From positions 62,001-126,000 of the forward strand of contig JAIXMG010000032.1 in NCBI GenBank assembly GCA_025201345.1: DNA of 64,000 bases. The letters are read 5' to 3'. A program made the position numbers and the translations under genes. The DNA is from Thamnidium elegans (Eukaryota > Mucoromycota > Mucoromycetes > Mucorales > Mucoraceae). The notes beneath the pieces were generated by a model that worked only from the letters and a program-made list of their open reading frames with translations, did not search any database and was not told the DNA's origin. How positions within the stretch are numbered: the first letter of the stretch is position 1; the number at the start of each line of letters is the position of its first letter. Shown piece by piece: positions 25,867 through 37,600 of the stretch.

Positions 25867-27165
25867 GACCAAAAAAAACTTACTGTTGAAGAAATCAACC
25901 TTTGCAGGATTTAATCTAATATCGTTACGAATTTGCATTTTAATACCGGTAAGCCAGTCGTGAACCTTTTCCTTCATAATCATGGTATAAAGATGGCCAC
26001 CTAAAAGTACTTCTTGATGTTGAGGAGCATCTGGGTTATCAGCACCACATTCGCCTGAAACGAGTGAATAAAGTTTACGAATCATAAATGCTAAAAGGTT
26101 GAATTTATCCCGGTTATCATCCATATGAACAAGTACAAGCTTCTTTAAAAGAGCCTGACCAATTTCCTTATCAGTTAAATCATCATCTAAACCCATTGTG
26201 ACTCTAAACTTTTCACCAATATAACTCAAACATTGATCTTGAGTATAAAGAGCATAAATCTTGAATGATCTTAATAATAATTCAATACGATCTGTCAAGA
26301 AAGTGTTTTGACGGTCACCTTGACAGAGTGCTTCAAAAATTTCTTTATCGGATGTAGGACATAATGCATTAAATACTAACATGGCAGGTAAAAGATATTC
26401 TTGTTTACGCCAGGCGAAACGGAACATGACATTACCGTCATTCAAGTAATGAATCGTATTTGTTAAAGTAGTTTGATCACGACGAGCACAACGAATGGCA
26501 CAACCGTAAGTAGAATAAGTAGGACCACGGTTTTGGAAAGAATTACGAATGATGGCAGTGACATGGTTACGACGAGGTACAATTAAAAGACGAATTAATT
26601 TCTCGATACCGTTCACAACAAAATAACCACCCATTTCTTCTGATTCTTCGTGATGAGCTACAAGTTGCTTTGGGTACATTCCGTGCAAGTTACAACGATT
26701 GGATCGAACCATGACGGGAACAAGACCAAGATCACGAACGTCAGACTGAACGGGACCGTTGTTTACACGCCAACAAAGCTTACCTTGTAATTTACCACGG
26801 TAAGTGTTGAGACGTTCACGACATTCGGAAGGATAGATACGACGACTGACAGTGACAGTATCACGTTCATTGACCATGGGACGATTTAATTTGACGTCTT
26901 CGAGCCAATAAGTAAGCTTATTGCCAAGTGTTTGACCAGTAGGATCTAAATTGATGTCATTCGAAGCATTATCAAATACAGAGAAACTTCCAATATCTGC
27001 TACAGCATAGTCTAATAAACCTTGTTGTCCTTCACCGAATTCACTAATACTGTTAAATGCTTCGATATGAGGTGCAACTACTTCTTGTAAAGAAGGTGTA
27101 CCGAACTTCTTATCAGAAGGGTTACGGAACATGAGTTCACGTTCCACCGTATTGAATGTCGACAT
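23539..27165 (-). CDS. RPA135: DNA-directed RNA polymerase I second-largest subunit (Rpa135/RPA2)
   Basis: This subunit forms half of the RNA polymerase I active centre and makes rRNA in the nucleolus. Three exons (27165-25884, 25775-24025, 23958-23539) give 1150 residues. The sequence follows the RPB2-like domain order: protrusion, lobe ([20 protein letters not shown]), fork ([19 protein letters not shown]), hybrid-binding region ([15 protein letters not shown]), and a C-terminal clamp with a Cys4 zinc site (CRLCG ... CRTCG). Pol I identity rests on the [20 protein letters not shown] and [14 protein letters not shown] region and on the ending [20 protein letters not shown], both typical of Rpa135 rather than Rpb2 or Rpc2. 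Start chosen at the first [13 protein letters not shown]. The first intron carries a microsatellite. Confidence 0.95.
25801..25862. repeat. Microsatellite (CA)n-(TA)n in RPA135 intron 1
   Basis: A CA-rich tract followed by a long TA tract fills much of the first intron of RPA135 and is likely to vary in length between isolates. Confidence 0.85.
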
Positions 27166-27242
27166 TTGTTGTTGTTCCTTCCTTTTGATATATAAGAAAA
27201 AAAAATATTTTTATTTATATGAAAAAAAAAAAACTACTATCC

Positions 27243-27273
<31 letters not shown>

Positions 27274-27432
27274 GACTCAATTATAAACAAGTCATGTAAA
27301 AAAGAAAGCCTTCTTTTTTTTGTTTCCGCTTTTTTGGTGTGTGTGTGTGTGTATGTGCGTATGTATGTTTATATGTGTGTTTTTATTTTATTTAGAAAGA
27401 GAGAGAGATAGAGAAAGAAGATAGAGAGGGGA

Positions 27433-29329
27433 TCATTGATTTTGGTTTTGTTGTTGTTGTTGCTGTTGTTGAAGTCTTTGCATCATCATCATAACATTAT
27501 TATAATTATTTGGGTCATCATTTTGATTATTATACATATTATTCATAATATTACCAGGATTCATCATGATATTATTTGGATTCATCATACCATTAGCAGC
27601 TAATAAATCATTTGGATTAAATTGTTGTGTAGTAGGAGATGTAGTATCTAACTGAGGATTATAACCATTTCCTATACCCATCATCATTTGTTGTTGCTGT
27701 TGTCTCAGCTGTTGTTGTTGTTGTTGTCTCAACATGGATTGAGGATCCATTGTCATCATATTGCGTGGTGTAGTTGGTGTAGAAGTTGGGCTAGATGATT
27801 TCAAGAATTGTTGTTGTTGTTGTTGACGCATAGCAGCTGCTTGTTGACGCATCATTTGTTGTTGTAAATTATTATTATTATTATTACGTGGTGATTCTTC
27901 TTTACGTTCATTAAATAATCCTTGTGCTGTACTTAGGATTTCGTGAATCTTTTTACCAATTTCGGATTTTGGTGGTGGTAAAGGTTTAAGGTCGGGTGGC
28001 GATGGTGTTTTATATTCTTCACCTGGTTTAACCATTGAAATATCTGCCATCGTAGCGAGATATGTCAAATTAGATTGTAATCTAGCTTGGTATCTTTTTT
28101 TTTTCTCTGTAAATTAGTTATGCTACTTTTTTATTCTTTTTGTAAATATAATAACTTACATGCCCAAGTTGGGTTCTAAACTAATTCCTGTATTTTGACT
28201 CTCGATACATAATCGAATCAATTCTATATTCAATGCTAAAATCTAACATATATGTATATGTTGTTATTATTACACGAAAAAAATAGAAAAAAATAAACCC
28301 TCTGATTTTACTTACAACTTCTACACGCTTGGTATTTATATCAGTTCCATTGGCTGTACTTGTTATAGGTGTAACATTATTAACGGGCGATAATATTTTT
28401 CCTTCTGTCAACATATCTAATCCTGCCATAGGTGAAGACTGTTGTTCACTCATTGGTGATATCGTAGTATTATTAGGTATAACAGGCGTTTGTTGTACCT
28501 GCTGCGCTTGTTGTTGTTGAGCCTGTTGTTGAGCTTGTTGTTGAGCTTGTTGTTGAGCCTGTTGAGCCTGTTGCTGTTGAGCTTGTTGTTGAGCTTGTTG
28601 TTGTTGCGCTTGCTGTTGTTGTTGTTGTTGTTGTTGAGCCTGCATTTGTTGCATTTGCTGCATTTGTTGTTTTCTTAAATGTTGTTGTTGCTGCATCAAG
28701 ATGAATTGATGACGTTGTTGGTCATCCATACGTTGCATTTGAGCGATTTGTTGTTGTTGTTTACTCCATTGTAACTGTTGGTTAGGGTTCATGTTGGGAG
28801 TGCCCATATTATTAGGCGTACTCATGTTGGGCGTACTCATGTTAGGTGTGCTCATGTTGGGTGTATTGATATTGGATGTATTGGGTGTATTCATGCTGGT
28901 ATTATTCATATTAGGAGTTCTATAACCTTGTTGTTGCTGTTGTTGTAATTGTGCCATGACAGCGTTATTCATCATTGGACTTTGTTGTTGTCTTGGACTT
29001 TGTTGTTGTTGCATGGAAGAAATAGCTGGGGATCCAGCCATGGGTGAGTTAGTAGGACTAAAAGATTGCGGCTGCGGTTGTGGTTGTGGTTGTGAAGATT
29101 GTCCATACATTTGTCTTTTGGCAATCAAGTTTGCCATCAGAGCTGGATCAAATGAAGCGGGTTGTTGTTGAGGACTACCACTGGCGTTACTTGCATTGCC
29201 GTCAATCTTTTGAGTAGGGAAACCATTTACAACAGATTGCATGTCGGGCGGTAAGTTGGCCATATATTGTGGTTGTTGTTGACCATATGGAAGGTATGCA
29301 TTATTACCTTGATTTGTATAAGGATTCAT
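27433..29329 (-). CDS. SSXT/SS18-type SWI/SNF-associated protein, Gln-rich
   Basis: SSXT (SYT/GIF) domain proteins are subunits or coactivators of SWI/SNF remodelling complexes. Exons are 29329-28316, 28242-28160 and about 28093-27433, for about 585 residues. The N-terminal 330 residues are Gln/Asn/Met/Pro-rich, with a repeated NMSTPNMSTPN unit and long poly-Gln. The SSXT core spans the two introns: ILALNIELIRLCIESQNTGI, then YQARLQSNLTYLATMAD, matching the SS18 pattern of a helix pair ending in NL-YLA-AD. A second Gln/Asn-rich tail follows. Placing the core in the middle rather than at the N-terminus is unlike animal SS18. The last acceptor is uncertain: the only site in frame is an A-rich AAAAAG at 28094. 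Confidence 0.82.
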
Positions 29330-30704
29330 GATGAAGTTTTTTAAGAAAAAAAAGGCAAAAAAAAAAAAAAAAAAACGTATAATTTTTTTTTTGGCAGGTT
29401 TTTTAAATAATGGTAAAAAAAATACCTATTGGTTGTTTATTTTCTGTGCTTTTTGTATCTTTTACGCCGGACCGAACACTAAATGGACCGTCACCTTTTT
29501 TACGTTCACTTTGATGCCAAATGCTTGTAAGAAAAGATCCCCTCTTTAAAGAAGTTCAAAAGGAAAGTGTAGATAACTTGTTTAAAGTTGCAGAAAAAAA
29601 GCAATGCCTTTTTTAGAATTACAAAGAAAAAAAAATTAGGTTTAAAAAAAGAAACTTAATCTTCTTTTCCTTCTTTCATCTTGTAAAATTGCAAAGCAAT
29701 TTAATATAAAAAGACGTAGTTATCTATAAAAAGGAAAGTATAGTACATAATCAGTATTATAATATAAATATACTTTCAGGTGGTAAAGAGAAAGGAAGTA
29801 CCCGTTTTTTCCAGGGCAAAAATATATGAGGAACAATTCTTATTCTCCAGTTAATCTCAGTTCAATATCCGCATCAATCGAATTTTGATTCGAGGTGCCA
29901 AAAATTAATAGAACATAATATGGTTCTATATGCTCTTTGAGATTTTCTGATCATGCTGTCTATCAAAAAGGGATAGATTATATTGCTTTTTTTTTAAAAA
30001 AAGTTATTTTGCTTTACGTTACTAGTAGCCAAAAAAAAAAAATTTAAAATGGAAAAAGTATAGTATATTTAGTCCGTGCTTTCTCTATCGTACGTTTTTT
30101 TTTTTAAAAAAATAGATGTTTAAAACGTCTTGTTCTCTCCAAACATATTTTTTTGCTGCCTTTTATAATGTTTTAAGGGAAAACCTTAATAAGGCATAAA
30201 ACGCCGATTTAATGTTTTATTACCAAGCCTAGATCGCGGATTTTTTTTTTTTTACCTTGAATAAAAAAAAAGGGTCTCAAGTGGTTCCTGGCAAGAGGAA
30301 GAAAAAAGGGATAAAAGTTGATTGGTTGCTACGGATACGGACTGTCATTACAAAATTTGCTTAGCATATTGTTATGGTTTCCGATTATAAAAACCTCAAA
30401 ACAGCACGAGAGTGCGTAAGGATGATTTTCCGGGAAGAGATTGCTCTTATCATATTTTAAAGAATTCTAGTGAGCAGAGAATACGACGAAAGGGTATTGT
30501 TGTAAAAGGCATCACGTGCTAAGTTTGAAACAACGAATGAGTCCAACGAAAAAACTCCACCCCCTTTTCTCAAATAAAAACTGACTTTCTTTTTTTCTGG
30601 TTTTTTTTTTCTTGTTTCTTGAAATATTTTTTATATTTACATAAATAGTAAGTTTATGTATAAACAAAAGCAATTGACATATTTTCTAAAAATAATTATA
30701 TAGA
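29330..30704. other. Divergent promoter region
   Basis: About 1.4 kb separates the minus-strand SSXT gene from the plus-strand sugar transporter, so both promoters lie here. The half next to the transporter has pyrimidine-rich tracts (30580-30625) just before the start. Runs of A and T are common. No gene was seen. Confidence 0.55.
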
Positions 30705-32671
30705 ATGAGTTTACGTAATTTAAAAAAGGGTCACAGCGAAACGACAAAAGAGGTTGTATTAGATCCTCATGAAGAAATTTATGAACCTCATGAAGAGATC
30801 TCGGATGAATCCGAAATGACAGGAAAGGCTTCCCCTTTTGTCTACTTGCTTGTTATTTGCGTTTGCGTTGGTGGTTTTTTGTTCGGTTATGATACCGGTG
30901 GTAAAACAATTATACAAATATATATATATATATATAATTTTAAACTTTTTTTTTTTGATAGTTATTTCTGGTGCAATGACACTTTTACATGATGAATTTG
31001 AAATGACAAATACTATGAAAGAACTTGTTGTAGGTGGAACTACTTTTGGTGCTATCTTTGGTGGTTTTGGTGCTGGTGTTGTAAGTTTTGAAATAATTTG
31101 GGAACTTTTTTTTTCTCTCGTACTAACTAATTTATATTTTTTTTTTGTAGTTAAGTGATAGGTTTGGAAGAAAGGTTTGTACTACTGTTACATATTTTTT
31201 TAGAAAAAAAAACTTAATCTTATTTATCATAGATCCTTGTGATTGTTTCTTCAGTAATTTTTATTGCCGGAGCACTTATTCTTGCACTGGCACCTAATTA
31301 TGGCGTTCTTTTATTTGGTAGAGTAGTAGTTGGTTTAGCAGTTGGTATTGCATCCATGATTGTACCAGTCTATGTTAGTGAATTATCGCCTAAACATATT
31401 CGTGGTAGATTAACCACATTAAATACTTTGGTGATCACGTTTGGTCAAGTGATGGCCTATGTGATGAACATTGCTTTTGCTACTGTACCTGAAGGTTGGA
31501 GATATATGTTTGGTGTAGCTGGTATTCCTGCATTATTTCAATTTGTCATTATGCCTTTCCTTCCTGAATCACCTAGACGACTTATTGCTATTGGAAAAAT
31601 TGATGAAGCTAAAAGTGCCATTCGTAAAGTCTATGGCGATTCTGTAACAGATACATTTATTGATAGAGAAGTCAAGATGATCGATGATGATATTCATGTT
31701 TGTAGATCTGGTTCTTTCAAGGACTTTTTACATAGAGATAACTTTATGCCTTTAATCATTGGTAAGTGTGTATTATATTTTTTGTAATTTATATTGTGTG
31801 ACAGCCGTTATATAGAACTGACTTTTTTTTATACTTATTTATAGCATGTATTTTACAAGCAGCTCAACAGCTTTCTGGTTTTAATGCTGCCATGTACTAT
31901 GCAGCAACTATTTTACAAATGGCAGGATTTAAAAGTAATGAAGGAGCTACCAGTGTTGCTATTATCGTAGCAGCTACCAATATGGTTTTTACTGCAATTG
32001 CAATTACAGTCATTGATAAAGTAGGTCGTAGAAAAATGCTTTTGTTTACTATGCTTGGTATGATTGCAGGTTTAATCGCGTTAGGTGCTACATTTGCTGC
32101 TCAGCAAGGATTCGTTACTAAGCAAGATTTTTGTGATGCTTACTCTGGTAACTGTGCTCGTTGTGTCTTGGATTATGATTGTGGATGGTCTGCTTCTCAA
32201 AACATCTGTATTCCTCAAAAGGGAAATTTAGAAGATTTGTTTCAGAGTACTACAGGTTGTCCTGCTCAGTCTCAAGATAAGGCTATTACTGGTGTCTTGT
32301 TAACTTTCTTGGTTATCTATGTTGCTAGTTATGCACTTGGTCTTGGGTATATTCCTTGGTTAGCTCAAGCAGAAATGTTCCCTATGTCTATTCGTGGTAA
32401 GGCAAATGGTGTGGCTACAGCTGTCAATTGGATTTGTAATTTGGCTATCTCGACCTCTTTCTTATCGTTGACGGATGCTGTTACTACTGCAGGTACATTT
32501 TGGTTCTATGCTGGTCTTTCCATTGTTCTATGGTTAATGTTGATCCGTTTAATGCCAGAAGTAAGTTTTTTGACAGCTTTTTATAAGTGATTTTTTGAAC
32601 TAATTTTTTTTTTTTTATAGACTGCTGGTAAATCACTTGAAGAAATTCATGAATACTTTCTTAAAATTTAA
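30705..32671 (+). CDS. MFS sugar transporter, myo-inositol/H+ symporter type
   Basis: Six exons (30705-30900, 30962-31080, 31151-31174, 31233-31761, 31845-32560, 32621-32671) give 544 residues with about 12 membrane segments. Exon 3 is only 24 bases and encodes LSDRFGRK, the loop 2-3 signature. Other sugar-porter motifs are GYDTGVISGA, YVSELSPKHIRGRL, PESPRRLI, QQLSGFNAAMYYAA, DKVGRRKML and EMFPMSIRGKANGV. The late extracellular loop carries six Cys (CDAYSGNC, CARC, YDCGW, NIC, TTGC), as in HMIT/INT-type inositol carriers with a PSI-like insert and unlike ordinary hexose porters. That makes inositol the likelier substrate. Glucose or another polyol cannot be ruled out. Confidence 0.88.
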
Positions 32672-33124
32672 TACAACCTAATTTTTATATACTTTTATTA
32701 CAATAACAAAAATTCCTATTAATTACTTTTTCTTCTCACTAATATCCTTTCCCTCCCCTTCCCTTTAACTTTTAACTTTTTTTTTAAAAAATAAAATATA
32801 TGTACCCTTAAGCTATCCTTTTTTATATATTTATGTAAAGTATGTATGTCCCCCGTTATATAGGATACTTTGTGAGAAGTTTTTTTTTTTTTATACCGGG
32901 ATCGATACTCGGCTGCTGAACCAAGTAATGCCCTTTCACTCGTATTAAGTAGTAATTGATGCGCCCCTCATCCCCCTCCCCTTTTGCACAAGTCGTATCG
33001 ACGTCACCAGAAAAAAATGCAAACATGAAACCTAGACATTGATTGGCTAACCACCCAGGGATCTGTCTTTTTTTTCTTTGTAAAAAAACAACCTTTTTTT
33101 CTCCTTACTCCTTACTCCACAATT
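32672..33124. other. Intergenic region
   Basis: Transporter 3' region and MICOS gene promoter. The part at 32890-33060 is less AT-rich. No gene was seen. Confidence 0.5.
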
Positions 33125-34224
33125 ATGTTCTCACCTGTTATCAAGAAAAGTGTAAATATGAATAAATATAATCGCGTCAATGATTTCATTACTAAAATTT
33201 ATATATATATATATATATAGTTTGCTGTAGCAGCTGCAGGTACGGCTTGGGTTGCAACTACACCTGTTGTTTTCGCTGAAGAAAAGAGAACCAAAGTAAA
33301 ATATTTTTTACATACAGTACGTGAAGAATGTGTATATTAAAAAAAAAACTTTTTTGTAGCTTAGTATTTACGATGAACCTGAGCCAGAGGTTGTTATTAT
33401 TGAGTCACCTACAAAGCTCGAAGAACAAGTTTATATTGCACAAAAGTTAGCTAATGAGACTTTGGAAGAAGGAAAGGTACAGCTGGAAACCGCCCCTTAT
33501 TATGATTATTAGAAACTAATTGATATTATATAGACTCACGTCAACAGCTTTGTACAAAGAATTCAACAATTGGAAAATGATGTTACATGTAAATAATATA
33601 TATACGCACAAAGAAAAAAGATTGTTTACTTAAAAAGGGGTTTTATTTATATAGCTAATATCGAAAGCACCATTGATAAGGATGAAGAGATTTTCCCTAA
33701 CGCTCTCTACATTGGTGTAGCAGCTTTAGCTGGTACCATTATTGCTCGTAAGCGTAACATTGTACTTCGTTTCTTGACATCCAGTACTTTAGCTATTGGT
33801 ACCTCATACTATTTACTTCCCAAGACCAGTCATAACGTCCAAGCTCAACTTGAGAAAGCCGAAAAGAATTATCCTCATGTTCTTGCAGTTCACGAAAAGA
33901 TCAACGAATCAGTATTCGGTGTTCGTAAGCAAGTAGATGATACAGTTGCTCAATTACGTGGAGCCGTTGATGAAAACGCTAATAAATTACGTCAACAAAT
34001 TCAAGAAAACACTGATAAAGTAAAGAGTCAAGTTAATAGTGCCGTTGGATCTACTAGTACTGAAGCAAAAGATAAGTTTGATGAAGTAAAGAAGAATGTT
34101 GAAAGCATGTATTCTACAAGATCTAACGTAAGTTGAAAAAAATGTTATTTATCTGTATGTTATAATTAAGTAATTGCATTTTTCTTTTTAGCCTGGTGTT
34201 GAGGAAACTTTGAAAAAGAACTAA
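33125..34224 (+). CDS. MICOS complex subunit, apolipoprotein O/MIC26-MIC27 family
   Basis: MIC26/27 proteins sit in the mitochondrial inner membrane, bind cardiolipin and help shape crista junctions. Six exons (33125-33151, 33221-33295, 33360-33476, 33534-33588, 33655-34127, 34192-34224) give 259 residues. The chain begins MFSPVIKKS and has a hydrophobic stretch before the LSIYDEPEPEV motif that follows the leader in this family. A central helix region is followed by two membrane segments (ALYIGVAALAGTIIARKR and FLTSSTLAIGTSYYLLP) and an amphipathic C-terminal helix rich in Lys, Glu and Gln. Exons are unusually short, with the first only nine codons. MIC26 versus MIC27 cannot be separated here. 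Confidence 0.85.
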
Positions 34225-34639
34225 AAAAAAAAAGAGATATAAAAAATAAAAATATGATTATTTAGAATATATATATAAACATTTAGCCTTTATATTACAA
34301 AAGTGCAATGGATCATATATGACGTTCTAAGATCAAAGAGAAAACCTATTGCATACAATTTATATTCTTAAGCATGTTTTGTAGTACATTTGTAACGTGC
34401 TAAAAAATACAGTAACAATGTAGTAACTGGATAAACACGGGAAGTTGACCTACTTTCATCAAAGATGTTATTTTCCAAATGCCACCTGAAAAAAAAACGC
34501 AATGGATCCAAAGAGAGCAAACCCTATTGGACACAATTTTGTAATCAAAACCATTTACCCTTTTTATATGTTTTTCTAAAAACGCAGATTAAAAAAAAAC
34601 GATACACTTTTCTTTTCTTTATTAAAAAAGAATCCTGTC
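34225..34639. other. Intergenic region
   Basis: Spacer holding the MICOS gene 3' end and the TRAPPC11 promoter. A pyrimidine tract near 34605-34622 precedes the start. No gene was seen. Confidence 0.5.
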
Positions 34640-37600
34640 ATGTATTCTTACCCACCCGAATACCTACTTCATCCAGTTCCAGTATTAGCAGTATATGGTT
34701 TAACAACTACAGATGAAACTTCATTACTTGTTGATGTTGAACCAACTGAAGATGCTAAAAGAAGTTCAAGATCAGGCTTGGTTCATTCACTTACAAGTAT
34801 CTTGACTGCCAAGACTGAGTATACTCTGTATGAAGCAACAAGATATTTGACTAGTAACCAAACTCCACCTTTTAAAGTTATTACTGTTTCCAAGGTACAT
34901 AAAGTGATACGCACGCGTTTACGTATAAACTAAAGTATATACTTTTATTAGGATTATGTATTGCCTCAAAAACAATTAGCTGCTTCACCAAACTTACCAC
35001 TTCCTCATTCTAACTTATCACCATTATGTCATAACTCGCCTTTATATCCTGATGGTATCATGACCCCTCTTTGGATAAAAAAACACTTGTATTCACCAAG
35101 TGTTATGGTTGGATTTTATGACTTGTGGGAGTTACAAGGTGAACCTGGAAGTGCTCCTAAACCTAAACGTGAAACAGGACCTTTAGCTTCGCAAGTACTT
35201 ATTGATCCTACAGAAAGAGAACACGATCATAATCTATCTACCGAAATAAATACTAAACGGTAAAGAGAGAGAAAATCAAATTGTTGGTTATTATACTTAT
35301 TTTTATTTTGTAGTAAATACTTTCAAGACAAAGGAATTAAATTTGCAGCTGTTATTATATTAAAGCAACGATACACAGGTAAAAAAAAAAAAAAATACAA
35401 ATATACATTATGGAAAATGATATTTAAAAGGGTGACATTATTTTAGATGCGTCAATCGAAGAAAGATTGTCGTCTATTAGAAAGCAATGTGGATTAGACA
35501 CCAAAAGTTCATTTTTTACAGTAGCACCTGGTACAACGACTGAATTACAAGACTTTGCTAATAACTTGTACCGAGCTCTTCACGAACCTGCTATTCAATT
35601 CTACAGTAACAGATTAAAAAAGATTCGTAAAAAAAAATCTAAATTACCTTCACCTGCTATGGTTCCTAGAGCCACACCTGATTTATCTTCTACGGATCCT
35701 CAACCGTTATCTATCACTGGTTGGATGCTTCGATATGATTTTAAAGCTGCCTTTTTTCAAGAGGCTAAACAAGAAATTGATGGTGCTCTCAAGTAGGTAT
35801 ATAATAGTAATAAGGAGGAGGAGTCGAGAAAAAAAAATTAATCGATTTTATTTAGGTCGTATGAAGCAGCATATAATATTATATCTGATATGCTTGCACC
35901 AACATCTTCAATTACAATGGGCCATGTCAATTTACAAGTCCATGAAAAGAGATGGAAAGAAGCTAGAGTGTTAGCCGATTGTATTAATGTCAAGATATGT
36001 AAGTTTTATCTGTACATGAATGATCCTACCGCTGCCTTGGGTCAATTGAACGGCCATTTACATATGTTTCAATCTTATTCTCCTACTTGGGGTATGGGAG
36101 AACAAACATTTGAGTATTGGGCGTGGCTTTCAAAGCAGTAAGTATTGTATAAACTGTATTTGAGCGTTTATTCTTATATATATATATATTTTTTTAAAAA
36201 AAAGGTACCGAATTTTTGCAGATATTATTGATGCAGCTATTCATGCTGGATATAAAGTACCTGTACCTACAGCTTATTTAACCTCAGTCAGCGGTACACC
36301 TGGTAGTCCATTACTAGGCAACCCTACTACAGGATTTACAAGTACCAGTGGATGTAACCCAGGAGCTATTTTACAACATCCTGGATTCTATTATCATTTA
36401 GCAGCCATGTGTTGCGCAGAACGACGTCGTCGATTCTTGGAACTAGAGAGATCAACAGAAACTGCTACAACAGAACCCTCACCTCAACTTATTTCTGAAA
36501 AACTAGTAGATCATTCTAGTCTTACCATTGAGCTATTAACTAAAAGTTATGAGCAATTCAAAAGGTACCGTAATGGACGTATGACACTTTATTTAGCAGC
36601 AGAAATTGCAGGTACATACTACGAAACAGGTAAATTTGAAATGGCAATCAAATTCTTTGAACGGATTGGAAAGACATATCGTAAAGAAAAATGGCATATG
36701 GTGCTGACATCTATTTTGAGATGGTCCTTAAGGTGTGCCAAAGAACTTGGGTCATGGGAAAGAGCAATTGAATGCCTTGTTGAGTTGTTGGCAGATGATT
36801 TACCGATGCCTGATAATAAACGAATTGATATTCAAAAGGAGCTGATGGATATTTTAACGGTGCATCCAGGTGCTAATTTAGAAGAGCATACTACGCCGTT
36901 GGTGATTCAGATGGATCAAATTAATGCGTTTACTGAGTGTCATGTTCAGATTAAAAACCAAACTCATTTTGTAGGTGCGCCTATTGAGTATCAGGTTACG
37001 TTGAAGGCAAATAAGTCTTCGCCTCCAAATACGTTACGGTTTAGTTCGGTTAAGATTGTGTTTAGCGATGCTAGGTATAATGTGGTGTTGAAGGATAGTG
37101 GTATAGAGACAGAACAAAAGATTTTGGGGTTGATTGATTTCTCGGATGCGTTGAAGAAAGTGGTAACGGGAGAAGATGAGTATTTGGATTGGTATACTGC
37201 GGATGCTGATCTTAGAGTAAGTAAGAATCAAACAAAGGTGTTCCAAGGTTCTTTGGTTCCTGAAGATTGTGGTGAACTCAAGGTAAGTGAAAGATGAAAT
37301 GAAATTAGTGGGTATGTGTATTATACTGACACGATTTTTTTTTTCCCATAGATTTTGAGCGTTTCTTTTAATTTGATTACTCCTCATTGGAAAGTTGAAT
37401 TGAACTATCCAGTTGATAAGACTACTGAAGATCAACCTGTAACAAGAAGAAAATGGCTTGAATCGTTATCAGGTAAAAAAGAAAAGAAAAGATACGACGT
37501 GTTTTTAACGCGTATTTCTAAAATAGATAAATTGGTATATAAAATTTTGGATGGTCGTGGATACCATTCAACTGTAAAGTAAGTAAAAAAAATATATATT

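Noticed and set aside
23500..27200. RPB2 (polymerase II) identity for the polymerase gene
   Set aside because: The C-terminal zinc region and the HQEVLLGG segment fit the polymerase I subunit Rpa135 instead.
28520..28678. Plus-strand Leu-rich frame opposite the Gln-rich exon
   Set aside because: It is the antisense of CAG/CAA repeats in the SSXT-type gene.
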